Shown piece by piece: positions 1 through 5,619 of a DNA stretch of 7,343 nucleotides (position 1 is its first letter; every line of letters begins with the position of its first letter). The stretch covers positions 1 through 7,343 of the forward strand of contig JAFQBO010000024.1 of the NCBI GenBank assembly GCA_017416665.1, read 5' to 3'. The position numbers and the translations under genes are program-made. The notes under the pieces were generated by a model that saw only the letters and a list, made by a program, of their open reading frames with translations, made no database searches and was not told the origin of the DNA. The stretch is from Oscillospiraceae bacterium (lineage in GTDB: Bacteria; Bacillota; Clostridia; Oscillospirales; Ruminococcaceae).

Positions 1-10
1 CTCGACCCCG

Positions 11-47
11 CAAGCCTTTAAAAAGGCTTGACCGAAACTTTTAGTTT
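11..47. repeat. Two adjacent small hairpins upstream of the Ca2+-ATPase gene
   Basis: Bases 11-19 and 22-30 are perfect inverted repeats (CAAGCCTTT / AAAGGCTTG). A workable RNA stem would be the outer CAAGCC/GGCTTG pairs with an A/T loop. A second small stem AAACT / AGTTT lies at 35-39 and 43-47. Neither is followed by a run of T on either strand, so this is not a canonical intrinsic terminator. It may be the tail of an upstream transcription unit or part of an interspersed repeat; the left edge of the window cuts off the context. Confidence 0.4.
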
Positions 48-109
48 GTAATAAATTTTCAAAAAAGTTCATATATTCTTGTAGGACAAAATCTGCAAAG
101 GAGAAATAT

Positions 110-2737
110 ATGAACGGACTGACAGAAAAACAAGTAGCGTCCCGCCTTTCAGAGTATGGGACGAACACTATCGCTGAAAAAAATAAAAACAGTGCAGTAA
201 AAATATTTGCCGGACAGTTTCGTGATGTAATGGTAATGATACTTCTCGGTGCAACCGTTATATCTGTGTTTCTGGGCGAAATTTACGATGCTGTGACAAT
301 TATTGCAATAGTCTTTCTTAATGCTGTACTCGGATTTATACAGGAGTACAAAACCGAAAAAACTCTCGAGGCACTCGCATCAATGACCGCTCCGACCGCC
401 AAAGTCGTAAGAGATGCAAAAATAAAAACAATTCCTGCAAAAAACGTAGTGCCTGATGATATAATCATTTTTGAGGCAGGTGACAGAATCCCTGCTGATG
501 CTGTGATAGTTGAATGCAGTGGTCTTTTTACAGATGAATCAATGCTTAATGGTGAATCAGAACCGGTTTCAAAACGTATCGGAAGTGAAAACGATAAGGA
601 CAATTCACTGAATCGTCCCTGCGTTGTGTATTCGGGAACGGTCGTTACAAGAGGAAACGGAAAGGCTGTTGTTATTGCTACCGGCAAAAATGCACAAGTG
701 GGTAAAATCTCACACATGATAAGTGAAACGGCTGTATCTCAGACACCCTTACAGAAACGTCTTGGAGAACTCGGAAAAATAGTTGCTCTTATTTGCATAG
801 GCGTTTGTATTGTGGTTTTTCTGGCAGGCGTTCTCAGAGGTGAACCGATTTTTGATATGCTTATGACAGGAATTACCATCGCTATTGCGGCAATTCCGGA
901 AGGTCTTCCTGCTACAGTTACTATCGCCCTTGCACTCGCTGTAAACAGGATGCTGAAAGTAAAAGCACTGGTAAACAAACTCCACAGCGTTGAAACACTT
1001 GGCTGTGCATCGGTTATATGCTCTGACAAAACAGGTACTATTACAGAAAATAAAATGACTGTAAAACACATTTACACCGATTTTAAGGAATTCGATGTTT
1101 CTGGTACAGGTTATAAAATTTCCGGAGAAATAACGCTCGACAAAAAAAGTCTTAACCCTAAAGCGTTTCCGACTCTTGAGAAGTTATTTGAATGTTCTGT
1201 ACTCTGTTCAACTGCAAAAATTGAAACGAAGGAAGTTTTCAACATCAGACAGAGAGGAATGTTGAAAAGTAAAAGCGAATGGAACGTACACGGAGATCCG
1301 ACCGAAATTGCACTTCTTATAGCTGCATCAAAAGGCGGTCTGACAAGGGAAAAAATTGTCGGTATGCGTAAAATTGCCGAAACGCCGTTTGACAGCGAAA
1401 CAAAAATGATGTCGGTTACATACAAAAATAAAAATTCAGAAAATATTACATATGTAAAGGGTGCTCCTGATGTACTTATAAAAAAATGCGGGTATACCGA
1501 AACTGCACAGGGTGTAAAACTTCTTGATAATACAAGTCTTGAAAAAATTGAAAAAGAAATCAGTTTTCTCTCAAAAAGAGGTCTGCGTGTTCTTGCACTG
1601 GCATATTCTCAGGGACTGGAAAAACTTGTGTTTATCGGACTTGCCGCAATGAGTGATCCACCAAGAGAAGAAGCTAAAACCGCAATCAGGAAATGTGCAA
1701 ATGCACACATAAAAACTGTTATGATTACAGGTGATCACAAGGAAACCGCCGCCGCTGTTGCAAAGGAGGCAGGTATTCTCCGTGACAAAAAAGCAGTCAC
1801 AGGTGAGGAACTTGACAATATGACCGATGAACAGCTTGACCGAAACATTGATGATTATGCAGTATATGCAAGAGTTTCGCCATCGCACAAGCTTCGTCTT
1901 GTAAAGGCGTACAAAAGAAAGGGCAATGTTGTTACAATGACGGGTGATGGTGTGAACGATGCTCCTGCCATCAAGGAAGCTGATGTCGGCGTTGCTATGG
2001 GGATTACAGGTACTGATGTCGCAAAGCAGGCGGCAGATGTTGTGTTGCTTGATGATAATTTTGCAACCCTTGTCAGTGCCGTGGAGCAGGGCAGAGGGAT
2101 TTATGCCAATATCCGTAAATTTGTGCGTTATCTTCTGTCCTGCAATATTGGTGAAGTAATTGTTATGTTCCTTGGCATACTGATGGGCTTCCCTATGGTT
2201 CTGCTGCCGACTCAGCTTTTGCTTGTAAATCTTGTGACAGATGGCCTTCCTGCTATCGCACTCGGTATGGAACCATGTGAAAAGGATGTAATGAAAAATT
2301 ATCCCCGTGGTATTAACGAAAGCTTTTTTTCAAATGGTCTGCTTTTTAAAATAATTATCCGTGGAGTACTTATTGGACTTAGTACACTCGGCTGTTTTAC
2401 AGTTGCACTTGATATGTCTCACAGTGTTGATGTTGCCCGCACAGCCGCCCTTGTCACACTGATATTCTCACAGCTCATCCATGTATTTGAATGTAAATCC
2501 GAAACAAAAAGTTTGTTTGGAATTAATCCGTTTTCAAATATGAAGCTTGTACTGGCAGTACTCGTTTCGCTTGCAGTGGTATTTGTGGCAGTTTATTTTC
2601 CTCCTGCACAGCTTGTATTCGGAACGGTCAGACTTACAGGTAAAATTATTCTGACAGCATTCGCTTTTTCAGTTGCAATACCTGTTGTTTCATCTTTCGG
2701 TTTTGTAAAAAAGAAAAAGAATAATGATTTGAAGTGA
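110..2737 (+). CDS. P-type (P2A) calcium-translocating ATPase, SPCA/PMR1-like
   Basis: This integral membrane pump most likely exports Ca2+ from the cytoplasm at the cost of ATP. The start is ATG 110, six bases after AAAGGAG (97-103). At 875 aa the length is normal for bacterial Ca2+-ATPases such as YloB and LMCA1. In order: TM1-TM2 (about 40-78); actuator domain with NGES at 147-150, in place of the usual TGES; TM3-TM4 (about 222-269) with PEGLP at 263-267; phosphorylation loop DKTGT with the phosphorylated Asp at D306; nucleotide-binding KGAPD at 450-454; DPPREE from 516; TGD at 540-542; hinge TGDGVNDAP from 611; and six C-terminal membrane segments. Ca2+ ligands known from SERCA are kept: E264 in M4, N679 and E682 in M5, N707, T710 and D711 in M6. 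The M8 glutamate of SERCA (E908) aligns with Q788, which by family knowledge suggests one Ca2+ per cycle. No calmodulin-binding tail; the protein ends in a Lys-rich stretch. Transport of another cation such as Mn2+ is possible. Confidence 0.95.
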   Translation: MNGLTEKQVASRLSEYGTNTIAEKNKNSAVKIFAGQFRDVMVMILLGATVISVFLGEIYDAVTIIAIVFLNAVLGFIQEYKTEKTLEALASMTAPTAKVVRDAKIKTIPAKNVVPDDIIIFEAGDRIPADAVIVECSGLFTDESMLNGESEPVSKRIGSENDKDNSLNRPCVVYSGTVVTRGNGKAVVIATGKNAQVGKISHMISETAVSQTPLQKRLGELGKIVALICIGVCIVVFLAGVLRGEPIFDMLMTGITIAIAAIPEGLPATVTIALALAVNRMLKVKALVNKLHSVETLGCASVICSDKTGTITENKMTVKHIYTDFKEFDVSGTGYKISGEITLDKKSLNPKAFPTLEKLFECSVLCSTAKIETKEVFNIRQRGMLKSKSEWNVHGDPTEIALLIAASKGGLTREKIVGMRKIAETPFDSETKMMSVTYKNKNSENITYVKGAPDVLIKKCGYTETAQGVKLLDNTSLEKIEKEISFLSKRGLRVLALAYSQGLEKLVFIGLAAMSDPPREEAKTAIRKCANAHIKTVMITGDHKETAAAVAKEAGILRDKKAVTGEELDNMTDEQLDRNIDDYAVYARVSPSHKLRLVKAYKRKGNVVTMTGDGVNDAPAIKEADVGVAMGITGTDVAKQAADVVLLDDNFATLVSAVEQGRGIYANIRKFVRYLLSCNIGEVIVMFLGILMGFPMVLLPTQLLLVNLVTDGLPAIALGMEPCEKDVMKNYPRGINESFFSNGLLFKIIIRGVLIGLSTLGCFTVALDMSHSVDVARTAALVTLIFSQLIHVFECKSETKSLFGINPFSNMKLVLAVLVSLAVVFVAVYFPPAQLVFGTVRLTGKIILTAFAFSVAIPVVSSFGFVKKKKNNDLK

Positions 2738-2748
2738 AAAGTTGATGA

Positions 2749-2776
2749 AAATTTATATTTGCCGGGTGACCCCGGC
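2749..2776 (+). repeat. AAATTTATATTT motif followed by a GC-rich hairpin
   Basis: AAATTTATATTT (2749-2760) is followed directly by the perfect stem GCCGGG (2761-2766), loop TGAC, and CCCGGC (2771-2776). The 12-base motif recurs at 2841-2852 and, inverted, at 2992-3003. Each time it is followed by a CG-containing stretch (GCCGGGTG, ACCGCACA, GTCGGTGT). The hairpin sits 23 bases after the ATPase stop codon but lacks a T-run on either strand, so it would be a poor intrinsic terminator. I read it as a partial or diverged copy of the repeat end that follows. Confidence 0.5.
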
Positions 2777-2840
2777 GGGACATTTTCAGATTTAATTTAA
2801 GCGTAAATTATAGTTAATGCACGATGGTTTATCGTAAGAT

Positions 2841-3003
2841 AAATTTATATTTACCGCACAAACATTTTATTTTCTGCACCTATCATCTGTAGGGTGCGGC
2901 GCCCTCGACGCACCGCCGAAAATTACATTTAATTAACGGGACGTCGTAGGCGCCGTCCCCTACAAAAATTTTACAAAATAAAAACACCGACAAATATAAA
3001 TTT
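2841..3003. repeat. 163-bp imperfect palindromic intergenic repeat (MITE-like)
   Basis: The outer ends are perfect 12-bp inverted repeats: AAATTTATATTT at 2841-2852 and its complement at 2992-3003. The core arms are 2888-2915 and 2937-2964. Read on the same strand they share TGTAGGG, CGGCGCC, CGACG and a terminal CCG, giving 22 identities in 28 positions. They are separated by 21 mostly A/T bases. Both halves also carry TTTATTTT between the end motif and the core arm. The GC-rich core contrasts with A/T-rich surroundings. No transposase is encoded. From general knowledge, palindromic intergenic repeats of this style (GTAGGG...CGGCGCC...) are common in Clostridia; copy number in this genome cannot be judged here. 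I found no clear target-site duplication. Confidence 0.6.
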
Positions 3004-3100
3004 AATTGTTCTTTAGTTTAAATTGTATTTTCATTTTTCGAGCTTATCTGACATTTTTTACCTTTAGATTTTTTTAAAAAAACACCTGAATATCATAATT

Positions 3101-3128
3101 TTATCACAAAAATGAGGCATAATATATT
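3101..3128 (+). promoter_or_regulatory. Possible promoter for the short RNA upstream of feoB
   Basis: A -35-like TTATCA (3101-3106, 4 of 6 to TTGACA) is followed 16 bases later by TATATT (3123-3128, 5 of 6 to TATAAT). Transcription would begin around 3134-3136 and run into the terminator at 3193-3227. In DNA this AT-rich, such matches arise by chance, so support is modest and comes mainly from the terminator downstream. An overlapping CATAAT (3118-3123) is an alternative -10 but has no matching -35. Confidence 0.3.
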
Positions 3129-3133
3129 TGTCG

Positions 3134-3227
3134 GATGAAACCGACGCAAAAGTCAGACAATTTCATCTCCTCTAAAATTATGTCACTCTCTTGGGACTGT
3201 TACTCGTGTAACGGTCCCGCTTTTTTT
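3134..3227 (+). ncRNA. Candidate ~95-nt structured RNA or transcribed leader upstream of feoB
   Basis: The segment between the putative promoter and a strong terminator has several inverted repeats. GTCGG/CCGAC (3130-3134 with 3141-3145) competes with GATGAAA/TTTCATC (3134-3140 with 3161-3167). A third stem, GACAATTT with AAATT-GTC (3156-3163 with 3175-3184, two bases bulged), would display the loop CATCTCCTCTA. That pyrimidine-rich loop resembles an anti-Shine-Dalgarno and pairs with the feoB ribosome-binding region 3310-3318 at 8 of 9 positions. I do not recognise a known riboswitch, T-box or sRNA family. It could be a small RNA, an attenuated leader, or simply the 3' end of ATPase read-through. 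Confidence 0.28.
3193..3227 (+). terminator. Strong intrinsic (rho-independent) terminator
   Basis: An 11-bp stem pairs GGGACTGTTAC (3193-3203) with GTAACGGTCCC (3208-3218), with one G-U wobble. The loop is TCGT. After GC comes a run of seven T (3221-3227), then ATTTT. It is directional for the + strand, because the other side has no T-run. It lies 96 bases before the feoB ATG, so it ends either the putative short RNA or read-through from the ATPase gene. It implies that feoB needs its own promoter or regulated read-through. Confidence 0.85.
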
Positions 3228-3239
3228 ATTTTAAATAAG

Positions 3240-3272
3240 CAGAGCGTGTTTACATTAAATGAACACGCTCTG
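3240..3272. promoter_or_regulatory. Palindrome over the feoB promoter, candidate operator
   Basis: CAGAGCGTGTT (3240-3250) and AACACGCTCTG (3262-3272) form a perfect 11-bp inverted repeat with an 11-base A/T-rich centre. Half-site centres are 22 bp apart, about two helical turns. The palindrome spans the -35 and most of the spacer of the candidate feoB promoter, where a repressor would act. It does not match the Fur (GATAATGATAATCATTATC-like) or DtxR (TTAGGTTAGCCTAACCTAA-like) consensus. As RNA it would be a stable hairpin of up to 13 bp, but no T-run follows, so a second terminator is unlikely. Confidence 0.45.
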
Positions 3273-3279
3273 GTATTAT
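3249..3279 (+). promoter_or_regulatory. feoB: Candidate feoB promoter with extended -10
   Basis: TTTACA (3249-3254, 5 of 6 to TTGACA) is followed after 19 bases by TATTAT (3274-3279, 5 of 6 to TATAAT). A TG one base upstream of the -10 gives TGGTATTAT, an extended -10 that can offset the long spacer. Predicted start is about 3286, leaving a 5' leader of about 37 bases. It lies just after the terminator at 3193-3227, which makes a separate feoB promoter necessary. Confidence 0.45.
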
Positions 3280-3307
3280 ACAAGCTGTCAGTAACATACA
3301 AATATTA

Positions 3308-3318
3308 AAAGAGGTGAT
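3308..3318 (+). promoter_or_regulatory. feoB: feoB ribosome binding site that fixes the ATG start
   Basis: AAAGAGGTGAT is a near-complete match to the anti-Shine-Dalgarno partner AAAGGAGGTGAT. It lies just upstream of ATG 3323. An in-frame GTG at 3314 would extend the protein by three residues (MIF), but it is inside the ribosome binding site and cannot be the main start. Confidence 0.8.
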
Positions 3319-3322
3319 TTTT

Positions 3323-5455
3323 ATGGGACTGACAGCCAAATCTACCGGCAGATCATTAAATAACAATGAAAAAATAAAAAAACGTGATGACGAATATCTG
3401 ATCGCTCTTGCAGGTAATCCGAATGTAGGTAAGTCGACGGTTTTTAATTTTCTTACCGGTATGAAACAGCATACCGGTAACTGGGCAGGTAAAACTGTTA
3501 CCAATGCTGTGGGACGGTGTGAATACCGAAATCAGAAATATCTTATTGCAGATCTTCCGGGTACATACTCACTTATGGCAAATTCCGTTGAGGAACAGGT
3601 TGCAAGGGATTTTCTATGTTTTGAAAAGCCAGATGCAGTTGTTGTTGTATGTGATGCAACATGTATTGAAAGAAATTTAAATCTCGTTCTGCAAATTCTT
3701 GAGATTACTTCGAAAGCGGTAGTATGTGTAAATCTTATGGACGAGGCGGAAAAGAAAAAAATTGAAGTGAATCTGCAAAGACTTTCGGAAATACTCGGTG
3801 TTCCGGTTGTCGGCATAACTGCAAGAGACGGAAAAAATATTGACGCTCTTATGCAGACTCTGAGTGAAGTTATTGAAAATGATAATCCATCAGTCTTACA
3901 GCTACAATATGATGATGTTATTGAGCAGGAAATTGAAAAAATTTCAGAGGTGACAGAAGAATTTATAGAAAATAAACTTCCGCTCAGGTGGACTTCACTC
4001 AGACTTCTTGAGGGTGATGAGCAGTTGTGCGGTAAAATCAGTGTTTATACTGATTGCGACATTGTCGGGGAAATTTTCGGTACTCTCAACAAATCTGCTG
4101 AAACACTTGCAAAGGCTTGTATGGGTACAGTTAAGCTCAGTGACAGCATCGTTTCATCAATAGTGAAAAAAGCAGAGGAAATTGCAACGGAAGTTGTAAG
4201 CTGTCAGGACAGCAGGCAGTCAGAACGTGACAGGAAAATTGACAGAATCCTTACAGGTAGAATATGGGGAATACCAGTTATGATTGGAATACTTGGGGTT
4301 ATTTTCTGGCTTACGGCAGTAGGTGCAAATTATCCTTCACAGTTACTTTCAAAATTTCTCTTTTTTGTCGGAGACAAAATCTATGCGTTTCTTGAAAATG
4401 TCGGCTGTCATGAAACTGTAAGGGATATGGCTGTAAACGGCATTTATCGTGTACTGGCTTGGGTTGTGTCGGTAATGCTTCCGCCGATGGCTATTTTCTT
4501 TCCGTTGTTTACCATACTGGAGGATCTGGGGTATCTTCCGAGAGCGGCTTACAATCTTGACAGACTGTTCAGACGATCGGGTGCGTGCGGAAAACAGGCT
4601 CTTACCATGGCTATGGGTCTGGGGTGCAATGCGGCAGGTGTGACAGGATGCAGGATTATTGAATCTCCGAGAGAACGTCTTATTGCGATTATCACAAATT
4701 GTTTTATGCCGTGTAACGGACGTTTTCCAACCCTTATTACCGTGATTTCAATGTTTTTTACCGTTTCTTTCACTGGTATTGTAAGAACGGGTATATCAGC
4801 TCTTATTCTGCTCGGTTTCATCGTCCTTGCGGTACTGATAACACTGCTCGTTTCATGGATTCTTTCAAAAACAGTACTTGAAGGTGTACCATCTTCATTT
4901 GTGCTTGAAATGCCGCCTTACAGAAAACCTCAGATAGGCAAGGTGATTGTCAGGTCGATTTTTGACAGAACGATTTTCGTACTCGGCAGAGCGTGTGCTG
5001 TTGCCGCACCTGCTGGTCTTCTGATCTGGATTCTTGCAAATGTAAATGTCGCTGATGCAAGCATACTTTCACATATTTCGGAATTTTTAGATCCTGTCGG
5101 GCATATACTTGGAATGGACGGGGTTGTCCTGCTGGGATTTATTCTCGGTTTTCCTGCAAACGAAATAGTACTACCGATCATTCTTATGTGCTATATGTCT
5201 TCGGGAACGCTTGTGGAAATTTCAGATACGGTAACGCTTAAATCAATTCTTGAAAGCAACGGCTGGAATACTGTAACAGCTTTATGTATGCTTTTGTTTA
5301 CCGTTTTCCATTTTCCATGCTCGACAACCTGTCTTACCATCAAAAAAGAAACGGGAGGTCTTAAATACACGCTGGCATCAGTTGCCATTCCGACTATTAC
5401 AGGAGTCATTTTGTGCTTTCTGGTTTCGTATATATCAAATCTTATTGGCGGATAA
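3323..5455 (+). CDS. feoB: Ferrous iron transport protein B (FeoB), clostridial type
   Basis: FeoB is an inner-membrane Fe2+ importer with a cytosolic G-protein domain. From ATG 3323 the protein is 710 aa. A roughly 30-residue polar N-terminus (MGLTAKSTG...) precedes the GTPase, longer than in E. coli FeoB. G motifs: G1 GNPNVGKS 31-38, G2 T58 in TGNWAGKT, G3 DLPG 77-80, G4 NLMD 137-140, G5 TA 166-167. A charged helical region (about 190-310) fits the GDI-like domain and linker. The membrane part starts near 314. Its gate-like segments read GCNAAGVTGCR (434-444) and MPCNGRFP (462-469), then GFPANEIVLP further on. These replace the GCNVPA / CGARLP-like forms of E. coli-type FeoB and match my recollection of a clostridial clade. 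FeoA and FeoC are absent on both sides. Transcription is probably separate from the ATPase gene because of the terminator upstream. Iron is the likely substrate; some FeoB paralogues have been linked to manganese. Confidence 0.94.
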   Translation: MGLTAKSTGRSLNNNEKIKKRDDEYLIALAGNPNVGKSTVFNFLTGMKQHTGNWAGKTVTNAVGRCEYRNQKYLIADLPGTYSLMANSVEEQVARDFLCFEKPDAVVVVCDATCIERNLNLVLQILEITSKAVVCVNLMDEAEKKKIEVNLQRLSEILGVPVVGITARDGKNIDALMQTLSEVIENDNPSVLQLQYDDVIEQEIEKISEVTEEFIENKLPLRWTSLRLLEGDEQLCGKISVYTDCDIVGEIFGTLNKSAETLAKACMGTVKLSDSIVSSIVKKAEEIATEVVSCQDSRQSERDRKIDRILTGRIWGIPVMIGILGVIFWLTAVGANYPSQLLSKFLFFVGDKIYAFLENVGCHETVRDMAVNGIYRVLAWVVSVMLPPMAIFFPLFTILEDLGYLPRAAYNLDRLFRRSGACGKQALTMAMGLGCNAAGVTGCRIIESPRERLIAIITNCFMPCNGRFPTLITVISMFFTVSFTGIVRTGISALILLGFIVLAVLITLLVSWILSKTVLEGVPSSFVLEMPPYRKPQIGKVIVRSIFDRTIFVLGRACAVAAPAGLLIWILANVNVADASILSHISEFLDPVGHILGMDGVVLLGFILGFPANEIVLPIILMCYMSSGTLVEISDTVTLKSILESNGWNTVTALCMLLFTVFHFPCSTTCLTIKKETGGLKYTLASVAIPTITGVILCFLVSYISNLIGG

Positions 5456-5528
5456 TACGAAATTTCTACAGAAAATTTGTAACAAATATAAGTAAATTAA
5501 AAAAAAATAAGTTTTTTGTCAAAACCGC
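5456..5528. other. AT-rich spacer after feoB with weak A/T hairpins
   Basis: AAATTTC (5460-5466) can pair with GAAAATTT (5471-5478, one base bulged). A second A/T stem pairs the A-run near 5502-5507 with the T-run 5512-5517 around a short loop. No GC-rich stem with a T-run is present, so I see no convincing terminator for feoB; the second structure is the only weak candidate. Confidence 0.35.
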
Positions 5529-5557
5529 TTGAACAGTATTATTTTTTATGATATAAT
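5529..5557 (+). promoter_or_regulatory. Sigma-70/SigA-type promoter of the cellobiose phosphorylase gene
   Basis: TTGAAC (5529-5534) and a perfect TATAAT (5552-5557) are separated by exactly 17 bases, with TG at 5549-5550 giving an extended -10 (TGATATAAT). The predicted start is around 5564, so the 5' leader is about 56 bases. This is the best promoter in the window and fits a strongly expressed gene. Confidence 0.8.
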
Positions 5558-5565
5558 GTACTTAA

Positions 5566-5594
5566 TTGTAAACGGCTTGTTTGCCGGTTGACAA
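5566..5594. promoter_or_regulatory. Imperfect palindrome just after the transcription start, candidate LacI-family operator
   Basis: TTGTAAACGGC (5566-5576) and GCCGGTTGACAA (5583-5594) are imperfect inverted repeats: the complement of the right arm reads TTGTCAACCGGC. The left arm TTGTAAACG fits the first half of the catabolite-responsive element consensus (WTGNAARCG) bound by CcpA, but the whole site is wider than a normal cre. The position, about +2 to +31, suits a roadblock operator for a LacI-family sugar regulator. A 5'-UTR hairpin (CGGC/GCCG core) is the other reading. Confidence 0.42.
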
Positions 5595-5619
5595 AACAAT
5601 TTATTAAAGGAGTAAAAAT

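Larger units (their letters stand above)
2738..3313. other. 576-base intergenic region between the Ca2+-ATPase gene and feoB
   Basis: I see no credible coding sequence here. From left to right it holds a GC-rich hairpin (2761-2776), a small stem ACGAT/ATCGT (2821-2825 and 2831-2835), a 163-bp imperfect palindrome (2841-3003), an AT-rich stretch (about 3004-3100) with a T7A7 palindrome at 3069-3082, a putative promoter with a short terminated RNA (3101-3230), and a palindrome with a candidate feoB promoter (3240-3279). The only open frames are about 16-22 codons long, lack a properly spaced ribosome binding site, and mostly lie inside the repeat. Confidence 0.75.

Noticed and set aside
739..1071. 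Minus-strand open frames of 106-110 codons inside the ATPase gene
   Set aside because: Two overlapping frames lie opposite a highly conserved P-type ATPase coding stretch (PEGLP and DKTGT region). They have Ser/Thr-rich or Cys-rich, family-less products and are shadows of the real gene. The same holds for the other antisense frames within the ATPase gene and feoB.
2761..2776. GC hairpin as terminator of the ATPase gene
   Set aside because: The stem is good, but it is followed by GGGACATTTTC on the + strand and an A-rich stretch on the other strand, so the T-run needed for intrinsic termination is missing.
2745..2892. Small frames MKIYICRV... (from 2745) and MVYRKINL... (from 2824)
   Set aside because: They have 16 and 22 codons, no properly spaced ribosome binding site, and lie in or beside the repeat element.
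3105..3167. Minus-strand 20-codon frame MKLSDFCVGF... with an AGGAG nearby
   Set aside because: The start resembles FeoA proteins by chance, but AGGAG directly abuts the ATG with no spacer and the frame stops after 20 codons, so it is not a feoA gene.
3134..3227. Known riboswitch (NiCo/czcD type, yybP-ykoY, fluoride) or T-box upstream of feoB
   Set aside because: I could not find the conserved core sequences of these classes, nor the T-box TGGN-type motif before the terminator.
3314..3322. In-frame GTG start three codons upstream of the feoB ATG
   Set aside because: The GTG is part of the ribosome binding site AAAGAGGTGAT (3308-3318). The ATG at 3323 is properly spaced and gives the familiar MGLTAKSTG start.
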